Of a DNA stretch of 9,763 nt, positions 1 through 6,351 are shown one piece after another. The notes beneath the pieces were generated by a model. It made no database searches, was not told the origin of the DNA, and worked only from the letters and a program-made list of their open reading frames with translations. Source of the stretch: an uncultured Flavobacteriales bacterium (GTDB taxonomy: Bacteria; Bacteroidota; Bacteroidia; Flavobacteriales_D; Sanyastnellaceae); assembly GCA_937890245.1 (NCBI GenBank), contig CALACF010000063.1:1-9763 (forward strand), given 5' to 3'. Each line of letters begins with the position of its first letter. The stretch's first letter is position 1. Made by a program: the position numbers and the translations under genes.

Positions 1-1719
1 TCCGTTGCAGTCGCAATCGCCAACAGGCATATCAGCGCATCCGCATTCGTAGATGTCGCCTGGCCCGTTGCAGATGCCGCAGGCGTCGAGCTGTGAACCG
101 CTGCAGTCACAGTCGCCAATTGGGATGCCGGTTCCACCGCAGATTCCGCAGGCGTCGAGCGTTGTACACGAGCCGTCATCATCAGTTGCTGCGCTGTTGA
201 AGTTGCAAGCGGTGGAATCCGTGCATCCACTATAGCTGCATAAGCCGTCGTCGTAAATCGCTAAAGCACTGAAGTTGGCTGCCAATGTGTCCAGGCAGCC
301 ACACAGCCCATCGGAGACCCACTCTCCAGTAATGTTGATCGTATTGAAGGCAAACGAAATCCTCTTGTCCACGACCAGTCCTGTGTCATTGTACGTAAGA
401 ACTTGAACCGGCAGCATTCCACTGATGTCTCCATCAGTCGTGAATTGTCCGATCAGTACCTCTCCATTGGCATCGGGAATGCCATTTGAACTGTTGTTAT
501 AAACGTACCAGCCGCCTCCGATAGAGTCGTTTATCTCAATCGCATTCCCCGCCTCAAAACCAGCGAGCCAATTCTGCTGAGGACTGGATATAAGCTGGAC
601 ATCCATGGCTCCATTGCCAACTTGGGAGTTGTCCTCTTCCCCAATCGTCACCCAGCTGTCGTATTCTAATCCTGGCGAAAAAGGATAGAGAATTTGATTG
701 ATTGATGAACCTGCAGATTGCCCCCAGACGTCTTGATAAAAACTCGTGCTGGATTCGATGAGGCAGGGCATGTCGCTTCGGCCAAAACCCGCACTCAATA
801 AATCGTCCGCTGCTAGGTTTCCGACATAGAAACGGTAGGTGCTTTGGCCGTCAAGAACCCCTCCTGTATGGGTTGCTGTTCGCTCAATGCGCAGCTCAAA
901 GTCTGAGCTATCAACGGGATAATAGGCCTGATCGGTCCACGTTGAGTTCGGTTCGGGACAGCTGCAGTAGTCGCATGATCCGTCATTTTCAGTGGCCTCG
1001 AAGCTGAAATTGCAGGCGCCTTGAAGCGTGCAGCCCAAAATGCTGTTGCTTGTGAATTCCAGTGTAGGGCGCGAAGTGCTCGCTGTATCAGACACGCCCT
1101 CCTCGTAAATCTGAAGGTTGAGGGTTCCGTTGATCTCGCCTGCTGTGGTGAGCTGAAGGGGCAACACGCGTAAATCGTCGCCGGCAACGCCGTTGTTATA
1201 CTGGTCCCCAACATACCATGCACCGCCTGTTGCATCGTTCATCACGATGTTCTGCCCTAGTTCGTCGAAATTGACAATCCACGGCTGTGCGATGCTTTGT
1301 ATCGTTGCAATACTGGATTCACCATCCGATCCAACGGGCTGTTGGGCAATGCCAATCGTGACCCAACTGTCGTATTCCAATTCAGGAAAAAAATCGAACA
1401 GCAGAGGAATGATGCTGTTTGGCGTTTCGCTGCCAAGATCATGCTGGTAGAATGGAGCTGTTGAAGTGATGCTCAGCGCCGAGCTGCTGTCTCCATAGAC
1501 GACACCCACGTAGTCATCTGGGTGGTCACAGACAGCGTGAAATCGATAGGTGGTTTGCCCCGCAAGTATTCCTGTGGTGTGCTCTTGAACGGTTTCAACT
1601 TCAATGCGGTATCCCAGTGTTTGCGCAGTGGAAATGGCAGTGAAACTGGCTATAAAACACAGGGCAACAAGAAGTCGCAAGCTGTCGCGAAGATGAATTG
1701 GGATGAATCTAAAGATCAT
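1..1719 (-). CDS. Secreted modular Cys-rich repeat protein, C-terminus beyond left edge
   Basis: The frame is open from the start codon to the left edge, giving 573 residues with the C-terminus missing. Residues 1-32 look like a signal peptide, with a hydrophobic core LLVALCFIASF and probable cleavage after ISTA. Two copies of one module follow, at about 36-212 and 273-455. Shared landmarks are TTYRF, LEYDSWVTIG (114-123) or EYDSWVTIG (352-360), a GGxWYV motif (165-170, 401-406) and QLTTAGEI or QFTTDGDIS (189-196, 425-433). Cys-rich linkers lie at about 230-256 and 474-518, including GCTDSTACNF...DDDGSC. Two DACGIC units (522-527, 545-550) and a DCDCNG motif come last before the edge. The module matches the one in the gene just upstream, so the two are paralogues. 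The ATG at 1719 overlaps that gene's stop codon as ATGA; an in-frame ATG at 1725 is the alternative. Such repeat proteins in Flavobacteriales often end in a type IX secretion C-terminal domain, but that end is not visible here. I cannot assign a function; an extracellular or cell-surface role is inferred. Confidence 0.88.
   Translation of the reverse strand, partial: MIFRFIPIHLRDSLRLLVALCFIASFTAISTAQTLGYRIEVETVQEHTTGILAGQTTYRFHAVCDHPDDYVGVVYGDSSSALSITSTAPFYQHDLGSETPNSIIPLLFDFFPELEYDSWVTIGIAQQPVGSDGESSIATIQSIAQPWIVNFDELGQNIVMNDATGGAWYVGDQYNNGVAGDDLRVLPLQLTTAGEINGTLNLQIYEEGVSDTASTSRPTLEFTSNSILGCTLQGACNFSFEATENDGSCDYCSCPEPNSTWTDQAYYPVDSSDFELRIERTATHTGGVLDGQSTYRFYVGNLAADDLLSAGFGRSDMPCLIESSTSFYQDVWGQSAGSSINQILYPFSPGLEYDSWVTIGEEDNSQVGNGAMDVQLISSPQQNWLAGFEAGNAIEINDSIGGGWYVYNNSSNGIPDANGEVLIGQFTTDGDISGMLPVQVLTYNDTGLVVDKRISFAFNTINITGEWVSDGLCGCLDTLAANFSALAIYDDGLCSYSGCTDSTACNFNSAATDDDGSCTTLDACGICGGTGIPIGDCDCSGSQLDACGICNGPGDIYECGCADMPVGDCDCNG
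71..160 (-). repeat. Two near-identical 21-base copies, 69-base period, coding for DACGIC units
   Basis: Positions 71-91 and 140-160 match at 20 of 21 bases and lie exactly 69 bases (23 codons) apart, inside the partial secreted-protein gene. On the coding strand each copy encodes a DACGIC unit followed by glycine-rich sequence and a GDCDC motif. The spacing keeps the reading frame, so this is an internal protein repeat rather than a mobile element. It may continue beyond the left edge. Confidence 0.7.
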
Positions 1720-2867
1720 TCGCATGTATTTCCTAGGGCAACAAGAAAGTCCAACAAGTCTTGGACTGAGACAACGCCATCGCTGTTGCTGTCGAATTGA
1801 CAGTTGCCGGCAGTGGGTTCGAATGTGCAGCTGCCGTCGTCGTGGATTGCAGTTGGCGCGAAATTACTCGCGGATTCGTAGGTGCATCCGACAGGGCCGA
1901 TGAGGTCGCAGATGCCATCGCCATCAAGGTCAGCAGGGCAGTTGCCTCCACATGCGCCTACGGCGTCAGCCTGGTTTCCGTTGCAATCACAATCGCCTGG
2001 CGGGATATTGGCACAGCCGCATTGGAACGCGGCTCCAATCCCAGCGCAGACACCGCATTCGTCGATCTCGCCATCGCACTCCCCTGCGCAATCTTCGCCC
2101 TCGTTTGCGTATGTGCAGTCTGCATTGGGATCGAAAGGACAGCTTCCGCCGAGGGTGCTGTTGAAGCGGTTATCAATGTCTCCGTCGGCGCTGCCTCCCG
2201 GGCCGCTGCCGAAATCGGGAAAGTATTGGCCTGCGATCTGGGCGCTGATTTCACCGTCGGTGGTGAGTTGCGCAATGAGAACTCGGCGATTTGTACCGGC
2301 CAGACCTTGTGAATTCCCGTCGTTCAAGATGTACCACAGACCGCCGTACTGGTCGTCGATGGTGATTCCATTTCCACTCTCGAATTGTAGAGGCCAATTT
2401 TGGACGGGGCTTGCAATCGTGCTGATTGAAGCAGAGGCCGCCCCTTCTTCTGGAGCATACCCAACGGTGACCCAGCTGTCGTACGCCAGATCAGGAAAAA
2501 ATCCGAATAAGGCTGAATTGGCATCAGTGGCAGTCGCACCACCAAAGTTGTGCTGGAAAAACGACGTGGTGGTTGTTACGGAGATCGTGTCGGATGAGCT
2601 ACCTGAAATGGCAGAGAGAAAGTCAGTGCTGTCCGGCAAGTGAACGTAAAGACGATACGTAGTAAAGCCTTCTAAAGGCGCAGCTTGATGGTCTGTAATC
2701 CACTCCAATTCTATGCACGCCGTTGGTTCCGTTCCGGGGTCAGCACCCGTTGGGGTGTAATTGCAAGCTGTAGAGTCCACACATTGGGCCACTTGAGCAT
2801 GCAGATTCCCCAGAACCGAGGCTCCAATAAAAAGTGCGGCTGCAAGAGAGGCGGAGATGCGCAACAT
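1716..2867 (-). CDS. Secreted protein with one paralogous module, Cys-rich repeats and C-terminal dockerin-like EF-hand
   Basis: This is a complete 383-residue protein. Residues 1-24 form a signal peptide with likely cleavage after LHA. A Cys-containing CVDSTACNY segment (29-37) leads into a module at about 52-213 carrying TTYRLYV (69-75), YDSWVTVG (129-136), GGLWYIL (175-181) and QLTTDGEIS (200-208). The same module occurs twice in the next gene. A Cys/Asp-rich region follows: DECGVCAG (269-276), GDCDCNG (291-297), a thrombospondin-3-like DLDGDGICD (313-321) and a GCTYESASNF...DDGSC unit (327-347). The C-terminus holds a well-formed calcium-binding loop, DSNSDGVVSVQD (359-370), followed by LLDFLVALG, like one half of a dockerin. 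No type IX secretion C-terminal domain is visible, since the protein stops 13 residues after the loop. Its stop overlaps the start of the paralogue as ATGA, implying coupled translation. Binding, adhesive or structural roles are all possible; I do not recognise a named function. Confidence 0.9.
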   Translation of the reverse strand: MLRISASLAAALFIGASVLGNLHAQVAQCVDSTACNYTPTGADPGTEPTACIELEWITDHQAAPLEGFTTYRLYVHLPDSTDFLSAISGSSSDTISVTTTTSFFQHNFGGATATDANSALFGFFPDLAYDSWVTVGYAPEEGAASASISTIASPVQNWPLQFESGNGITIDDQYGGLWYILNDGNSQGLAGTNRRVLIAQLTTDGEISAQIAGQYFPDFGSGPGGSADGDIDNRFNSTLGGSCPFDPNADCTYANEGEDCAGECDGEIDECGVCAGIGAAFQCGCANIPPGDCDCNGNQADAVGACGGNCPADLDGDGICDLIGPVGCTYESASNFAPTAIHDDGSCTFEPTAGNCQFDSNSDGVVSVQDLLDFLVALGNTCE

Positions 2868-2898
2868 GAGATGGCACGGTTGAAAAATTTAGTCCCCA

Positions 2899-2930
2899 TA
2901 AAAATACGCTTTTCGGTCAAACACTTCCAA
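2899..2930 (-). promoter_or_regulatory. Candidate Bacteroidota-type promoter for the secreted-protein gene pair
   Basis: On the minus strand, TTG (2930-2928) is followed after 21 bases by TATTTTTA (2906-2899), a loose match to the Bacteroidota -33 TTG and -7 TAnnTTTG elements. It would give a leader of roughly 25 bases before the ATG at 2867. A second loose match, TATATTTT (2972-2965) with TTTC 20 bases upstream, would give a longer leader. The whole stretch from 2868 to 3083 is AT-rich, holds no gene I can support, and must contain the promoter because the tRNA unit upstream ends in a terminator. Confidence 0.3.
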
Positions 2931-3083
2931 TGCATATGTCGTCATGTTATATCTGTTTAGATTTAAAATATACCAGTTCGTCTTTTTCTTTAGAAATCCA
3001 GAGTCAGTTTTTGTAGGGCTGCCTTTGTTGGTTGACGATTTTCTATCCGGGTGATTTTCGTGTTGTACTAAGACTATGGTTAT

Positions 3084-3117
3084 AAAAAAAGCCCCGACCG
3101 ATTGGGGCCAGGGCTTT
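3084..3117 (-). terminator. Intrinsic terminator downstream of the tRNA gene
   Basis: Reading the minus strand, AAAGCCC (3117-3111) pairs perfectly with GGGCTTT (3093-3087), and the stem runs directly into a run of seven T residues (3090-3084). The bases in between can pair further (GGCCCC with GGGGC as an alternative). It lies 9 bases beyond the tRNA 3' end and is placed to stop transcription before the secreted-protein genes. Confidence 0.85.
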
Positions 3118-3125
3118 CGAAAATG

Positions 3126-3199
3126 TAGCGAGGGGGGGGCTCGAACCCCCGACCTCAGGATTATGAATCCTGCGCTCTAACCAGCTGAGCTACCTCGCC
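3126..3199 (-). tRNA. tRNA-Met (anticodon CAT)
   Basis: A 74-base cloverleaf can be folded by eye. The acceptor stem is GGCGAGG (3199-3193) with CCTCGCT (3133-3127), including one terminal G-U pair, and discriminator A at 3126. The D arm has AGCTCAGCTGGTTAGAGC, the anticodon arm has stem CAGGA/TCCTG around loop TTCATAA, and the T arm has a five-pair stem around TTCGAGC. The CCA end is not encoded. The anticodon stem lacks the three G-C pairs of initiator tRNA and position 1 is paired, so it is not tRNA-fMet. A tRNA-Ile2 whose C34 is modified to lysidine has the same anticodon and cannot be excluded by eye; elongator tRNA-Met is the more likely call. Confidence 0.93.
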
Positions 3200-3210
3200 T
3201 TATATGAGCT

Positions 3211-3234
3211 GTGCTGACCGTGATTTAGCAGCAC
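3211..3234 (-). other. Hairpin in the tRNA 5' leader
   Basis: In the minus-strand transcript GTGCTG (3234-3229) pairs with CAGCAC (3216-3211) around a 12-base loop. It sits between the -7 box and the mature tRNA 5' end at 3199, so it would be part of the precursor leader. It has no T-run and is not a terminator. It could guide processing or be incidental. Confidence 0.4.
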
Positions 3235-3252
3235 TTCCTTGTTTAAGGGCGG

Positions 3253-3286
3253 CAAAGTTAGCAAATTCTACGACCCGCTCGTGAAA
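3253..3286 (-). promoter_or_regulatory. Promoter of the tRNA gene (Bacteroidota -7 box)
   Basis: The minus strand reads TAACTTTG at 3260-3253, an exact match to the Bacteroidota -7 consensus TAnnTTTG. A TTTC at 3286-3283, 22 bases upstream, is a weak -33 candidate. Transcription would begin near 3246, giving a precursor leader of about 47 bases. The box lies about 100 bases from the divergent plus-strand gene. Confidence 0.65.
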
Positions 3287-3360
3287 TGCTTAGCGAAACT
3301 TGGCACTTTCTCTGGTGATTGCTCGGCAATGCCTCATTATATTCCGCCCGATTGAAAGAC

Positions 3361-3747
3361 ATGGAGAAAGTAGAGTTCCAAGTAGAGTTCATGATCAACG
3401 CATCTAAGGGATCGTTGTTCAGTCGGCTTACAACCCCAAGTGGTTTGTCCGAGTGGTTTGCAGACGATGTAAACATCAAGAATGACGTCTTCACATTTTT
3501 CTGGGAGGGTGCCGATGAACAGGCGCGTTTGCTGACGCAGAAGCGTGACGAGTTTGTTCGCTTTCGCTGGATTGAACACGAAGATGAGGGCTTGAAGACT
3601 TCCTTTGAAATCCGGATCAAGATCGAGCCTCTTACCGGCGACACGATGGTATTGGTCACCGACTTTGCCGATGAGGACGAGGTTGAAGAGTCCAAGTTGT
3701 TGTGGGTGAGCCAGCTGGGTGACCTCAAGCGTGTTTTGGGGGGCTGA
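3361..3747 (+). CDS. START-like (AHSA1/SRPBCC-type) domain protein
   Basis: This 128-residue protein fills a single small START-like fold. It has the N-terminal MEKVEFQVEF strand, a TPSGLSEWFADDV segment (about 25-37) typical of Flavobacteriia members, FRWIEHEDEG (about 66-75) and a C-terminal helix with DEDEVEESKLLW ending in LKRVLGG. Proteins of almost exactly this length and pattern are widespread in Bacteroidota and are annotated only as START-like; ligand and role are unknown. I chose the ATG at 3361 because homologues begin at this MEKV; a TTG at 3319 would add 14 unconserved residues. A weak -7-like TATATTCC (3338-3345) lies just upstream. The gene is the only plus-strand gene here. 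It diverges from the tRNA and converges on trmN6 with a 35-base gap. Confidence 0.92.
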   Translation: MEKVEFQVEFMINASKGSLFSRLTTPSGLSEWFADDVNIKNDVFTFFWEGADEQARLLTQKRDEFVRFRWIEHEDEGLKTSFEIRIKIEPLTGDTMVLVTDFADEDEVEESKLLWVSQLGDLKRVLGG

Positions 3748-3782
3748 CCTCCAAGGACCCCAACAAGTTCATTTATTGGCGG

Positions 3783-4532
3783 TCAATGCCAATTTCTAAA
3801 GTACGGCTTGAGAAGGGCTCTGAATTCGGGGACAAAATCTTCTGACTTCCAGCGTTCTAAGTTGAGCGTTTCAGGCATTTCTGCTAGGTCGATAGCGTCA
3901 GCCGTTGTTTTAGTTGCGCCAAATGTCAGCTCGCTCATGACGCGCAACGGAGGGTCCCCTATCATCGGGCACGTCCGAGTCCAGCGCGTCAGTGAAAAGC
4001 CAAAGCCCTTTGCCAGGGTAAACCACTCCTTTTCACGATCGATCGGCCAGACCGTAGCGAGCCGTCCGCCCGGCTTCAAAAGCTGGACGGCGCCACGCAG
4101 GATGTCGGCCATGGTGAGCGAGTCATCGTGGCGGGCGAGGTTGCGGGCTTGGACGCTGGACTTGGGCTTGTCGCGATAGAATGGCGGGTTGCTAAGGATC
4201 AAGTCGAGGGATGGGAAATTGGAGGGGTCTAAATCTTGAAAGCGGCCTGCATGCAGCTGGGAACGTGGGGCAAATTTGGAGGCGGCGTAGTTTTCGCTCG
4301 TTTGGGCGGCGGCGCCCGGTTCAATTTCACTTCCGTGTAATTGGCAACTGTCCGAGGCGCGCTGAAGGGCCATCATGCCCAGGTAGCCATTGCCCGTTCC
4401 TAGGTCGAGCAAGTGTTTTGTGGCTTCTACGCCGACCCAGGCACCGAAAACGCAGCCGTCCGATCCTACTTTCATGGCGGCTCCGGATTGGCCTACAGAA
4501 AATTCACGGAAGTGGAACGGGGCTTTGCTCAC
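3783..4532 (-). CDS. trmN6: tRNA1(Val) (adenine-37-N6)-methyltransferase
   Basis: This class I SAM-dependent methyltransferase of the YfiC/TrmN6 family makes N6-methyladenosine at position 37, next to the anticodon, of tRNA1(Val) in the E. coli homologue. In the 249 residues the family-typical KVGSDGCVFGAW (21-32) comes first, then the SAM-binding DLGTGNGYLG (43-52), an acidic residue in the GSEIEPGAAA stretch (67-76) that should contact the ribose, and the catalytic SNPPF motif (114-118). The C-terminus FVPEFRALLKPYF resembles the family's ending. The start is GTG at 4532; homologues begin with a similar MSKxFxFxxF stretch, so the first ATG-coded Met (residue 20) is too late. It follows paaY after 20 bases and is the last gene of the operon, converging on the START-like gene. 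The function is firm at family level; substrate is inferred from E. coli. Confidence 0.93.
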   Translation of the reverse strand: MSKAPFHFREFSVGQSGAAMKVGSDGCVFGAWVGVEATKHLLDLGTGNGYLGMMALQRASDSCQLHGSEIEPGAAAQTSENYAASKFAPRSQLHAGRFQDLDPSNFPSLDLILSNPPFYRDKPKSSVQARNLARHDDSLTMADILRGAVQLLKPGGRLATVWPIDREKEWFTLAKGFGFSLTRWTRTCPMIGDPPLRVMSELTFGATKTTADAIDLAEMPETLNLERWKSEDFVPEFRALLKPYFRNWH

Positions 4533-4552
4533 AGTCGAATGGTCTGAACGTG

Positions 4553-5149
4553 TCAGTTGCCTTTTCTGGCTTGCCAGGTCTCGAAGTCGGGGAACGCTTC
4601 GTGGCGGTCGTGCGGTGCGGACGTCAGCGGCTCAACTTCGACTGCGGTGGCGGCCATTTCTGCAGGAAGATCGCGGTACAGTGCTGTGCCCTCGGTTTTG
4701 TGGGCCAGCATTTCGTCGGTGACCTCGGCAAGTTTGCGGGCGGGATTTCCTACAATCAAAGTTCGTGGCGCCCACACTGAGCCGGCTTTGACAAAGGACA
4801 ATGCACCGACGATGCAGCCCTCCCCTATCTCGACGTCATCCATCAGGACACTGTTCATGCCGATGAGGCAGTTGGCCCCGAGCTGGGCCCCGTGGATGAT
4901 GGCGCCATGGCCGACGTGCGCCCCTTCAGCCATGTGGACGGTGGTGCCGGGAAACATGTGTACGACGCATTGTTCTTGGACATTGCAGCCTGCTTCGAGT
5001 TCAATTCTGCCCCAATCACCTCGCAGCACCGCACCGGGGCCGATATAACAATCCGGTCCGATGGTGACGTGGCCGATGACCGTTGCCTGCGGATGGACGT
5101 AGGCGCTGGGATGCACCACGGGGACCATGGACTTGAAGGACTGGATCAT
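4553..5149 (-). CDS. paaY: PaaY, gamma-carbonic-anhydrase-like hexapeptide-repeat protein of phenylacetate catabolism
   Basis: This is a left-handed beta-helix protein of 198 residues, close to the 196 of E. coli PaaY. Isoleucine-patch hexapeptide repeats run from about residue 17 (YVHPQATVIGHVTIG) to about 133 (IVGNPA). Zinc-ligand candidates are His64 (CVVH), His81 and His86 (HGAIIH), and the conserved RGDWG sits at 43-47, so the metal site of gamma-class carbonic anhydrases looks intact. The C-terminal tail after NPARKL, with TxxYRDLP and EPL, resembles PaaY rather than generic YrdA. PaaY has been described as a thioesterase acting on inhibitory ring-hydroxylated CoA by-products of the phenylacetate pathway. 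Its stop-start overlap with the thiolase gene (ATGA, 5149-5146) fits that role. An upstream in-frame start at 5194 would add 15 residues (YRRRTRLRDYHQSH) with no family support and lengthen the overlap. Confidence 0.92.
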   Translation of the reverse strand: MIQSFKSMVPVVHPSAYVHPQATVIGHVTIGPDCYIGPGAVLRGDWGRIELEAGCNVQEQCVVHMFPGTTVHMAEGAHVGHGAIIHGAQLGANCLIGMNSVLMDDVEIGEGCIVGALSFVKAGSVWAPRTLIVGNPARKLAEVTDEMLAHKTEGTALYRDLPAEMAATAVEVEPLTSAPHDRHEAFPDFETWQARKGN

Positions 5150-6351
5150 GTGGCTTTGATGATAGTCGCGTAGCCTTGTCCGACGCCTATACAAAGGGTG
5201 ACCAAAGCGTAGCGGCCGCCGGAGCGCTTAAGCTGGCGGGCGGCGGCTAGAAGGATGCGGGCGCCGGTCATTCCCAGTGGGTGGCCCAATGCAATGGCGC
5301 CGCCATTTGGGTTGACGCGCGGGTCGTCGTCGGCGAGGCCTAGGCTTCTGAGGCAGGCGATTGATTGAGCGGCAAAGGCCTCGTTGATTTCGATGACATC
5401 CATGTCGTCGAGTGTGAGGTTTGCTCGCACGAGCGCTTTTTGCGAGGCTTTTACCGGTCCGATGCCCATGATGCTAGGCTCGACACCGACGACTGCGCTG
5501 GAGATGCACTCGACCAAAGGCTGGAGTTGATGCTTTTCTATGCCGGCTTTGTTTGCCCACAGCAAAGCGCACGCGCCGTCGTTGAGTCCGCTACTGTTAC
5601 CCGCCGTGACGGTGCCACCTTCTTTGCGGAAGGCGGGCCGGAGCTTGGCGAGGGCTTCAGTGGTGCTGCCCGGGCGTATGAATTCGTCCTCCGAGAATAC
5701 AAGGTCTTCTTGCCGCCGCCGGGGAATGAGTACTGGGGAGATCTCTTCGGCGAGGATGCCGTTTTTCTGCGCTGCTGTAGCTTTTGCGTGCGAGTTGGCG
5801 GCGAAGGCGTCTTGGTCTTGGCGCGAGATTTCGTGCTGATCGACGAGATTTTCGGCCGTCTGGCCCATGCCATCGACTCCGTATTGGGCTTCCATTTTCG
5901 GGTTGACAAAGCGCCAACCAAAGCTCGAGTCGTGCATTTGGGCGTCTCGGCCGAAGGGCTTGCTTACCTTGGAGATGACCCAAGGACCGCGGGTCATGTG
6001 CTCCACGCCTCCCGTGATGAAAACGTCGCCTTCACCGATGTGAAGCGCGCGGGCTGCATGAATGGAGGCGGCCATTCCCGAAGCGCAGAGCCTGTTGATG
6101 GTTTCGCCAGGGACAGAAGTTGGTAGTCCGGCGAGCAATGCTGCCATGCGTGCTACGTTGCGGTTGTCCTCCCCCGCCTGATTTGCACAACCCAAGAGCA
6201 CGTCCTCGATTGCTTCGGGTGGCAGTTCGGGGTGGCGGGCCATCAGCGCCGAGATGGCGTGGGCCGCGAGATCGTCAGCTCGAACGGGCGCCAAGGTTCC
6301 GCCAAAATTGCCGATCGGTGTGCGGATTCCGTCAATGAGGTAAGCGTTCAT
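5146..6351 (-). CDS. paaJ: 3-oxoadipyl-CoA/3-oxo-5,6-dehydrosuberyl-CoA thiolase
   Basis: This 401-residue degradative thiolase cleaves 3-oxoadipyl-CoA to succinyl-CoA and acetyl-CoA, and the related dehydrosuberyl intermediate, in phenylacetate breakdown. All catalytic residues are present: nucleophile Cys89 in NRLCASG, His357 in GGAIALGHP and Cys387 in TLCIGVG. N-terminal IDGIRTPIGNFGGTL and GCANQAGEDNRNVARMAALL (54-73) are the pattern of the PaaJ/PcaF subgroup rather than acetoacetyl-CoA thiolases. The usual length is about 400. I chose the ATG at 6351: it overlaps the preceding stop as ATGA and begins at the conserved start of the family. A longer open frame reaching 6654 is only an overprint of the upstream gene. 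PcaF of the beta-ketoadipate pathway is nearly indistinguishable by eye, but the coupled paaY favours PaaJ. The other paa genes are not in the window. Confidence 0.94.
   Translation of the reverse strand: MNAYLIDGIRTPIGNFGGTLAPVRADDLAAHAISALMARHPELPPEAIEDVLLGCANQAGEDNRNVARMAALLAGLPTSVPGETINRLCASGMAASIHAARALHIGEGDVFITGGVEHMTRGPWVISKVSKPFGRDAQMHDSSFGWRFVNPKMEAQYGVDGMGQTAENLVDQHEISRQDQDAFAANSHAKATAAQKNGILAEEISPVLIPRRRQEDLVFSEDEFIRPGSTTEALAKLRPAFRKEGGTVTAGNSSGLNDGACALLWANKAGIEKHQLQPLVECISSAVVGVEPSIMGIGPVKASQKALVRANLTLDDMDVIEINEAFAAQSIACLRSLGLADDDPRVNPNGGAIALGHPLGMTGARILLAAARQLKRSGGRYALVTLCIGVGQGYATIIKAT

Noticed and set aside
1700..1740. The two secreted-protein genes being one gene split by a frameshift
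   Set aside because: The upstream protein ends cleanly after its EF-hand, and the downstream one begins with its own signal peptide, so two coupled genes explain the data better.
1882..2643. A 253-codon plus-strand open frame opposite the secreted-protein gene
   Set aside because: It is the antisense of a gene with a signal peptide, paralogues and conserved motifs; its own translation is low in complexity, rich in Pro and Ser, and shows no domain.
3126..3199. The tRNA as a mobile-element attachment site
   Set aside because: No integrase gene and no second copy of the tRNA 3' end were seen in the flanking sequence.
3736..3754. A hairpin (TTGGGGG with CCTCCAA) over the stop of the START-like gene, a possible terminator for the convergent pair
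   Set aside because: The stem includes a G-T pair and no T-run follows on either strand, so it is not a convincing intrinsic terminator; the 35-base convergent gap shows no better one.
5365..6126. A 253-codon plus-strand open frame opposite paaJ
   Set aside because: It is a shadow of the thiolase, whose catalytic residues are all on the minus strand; no recognisable domain.
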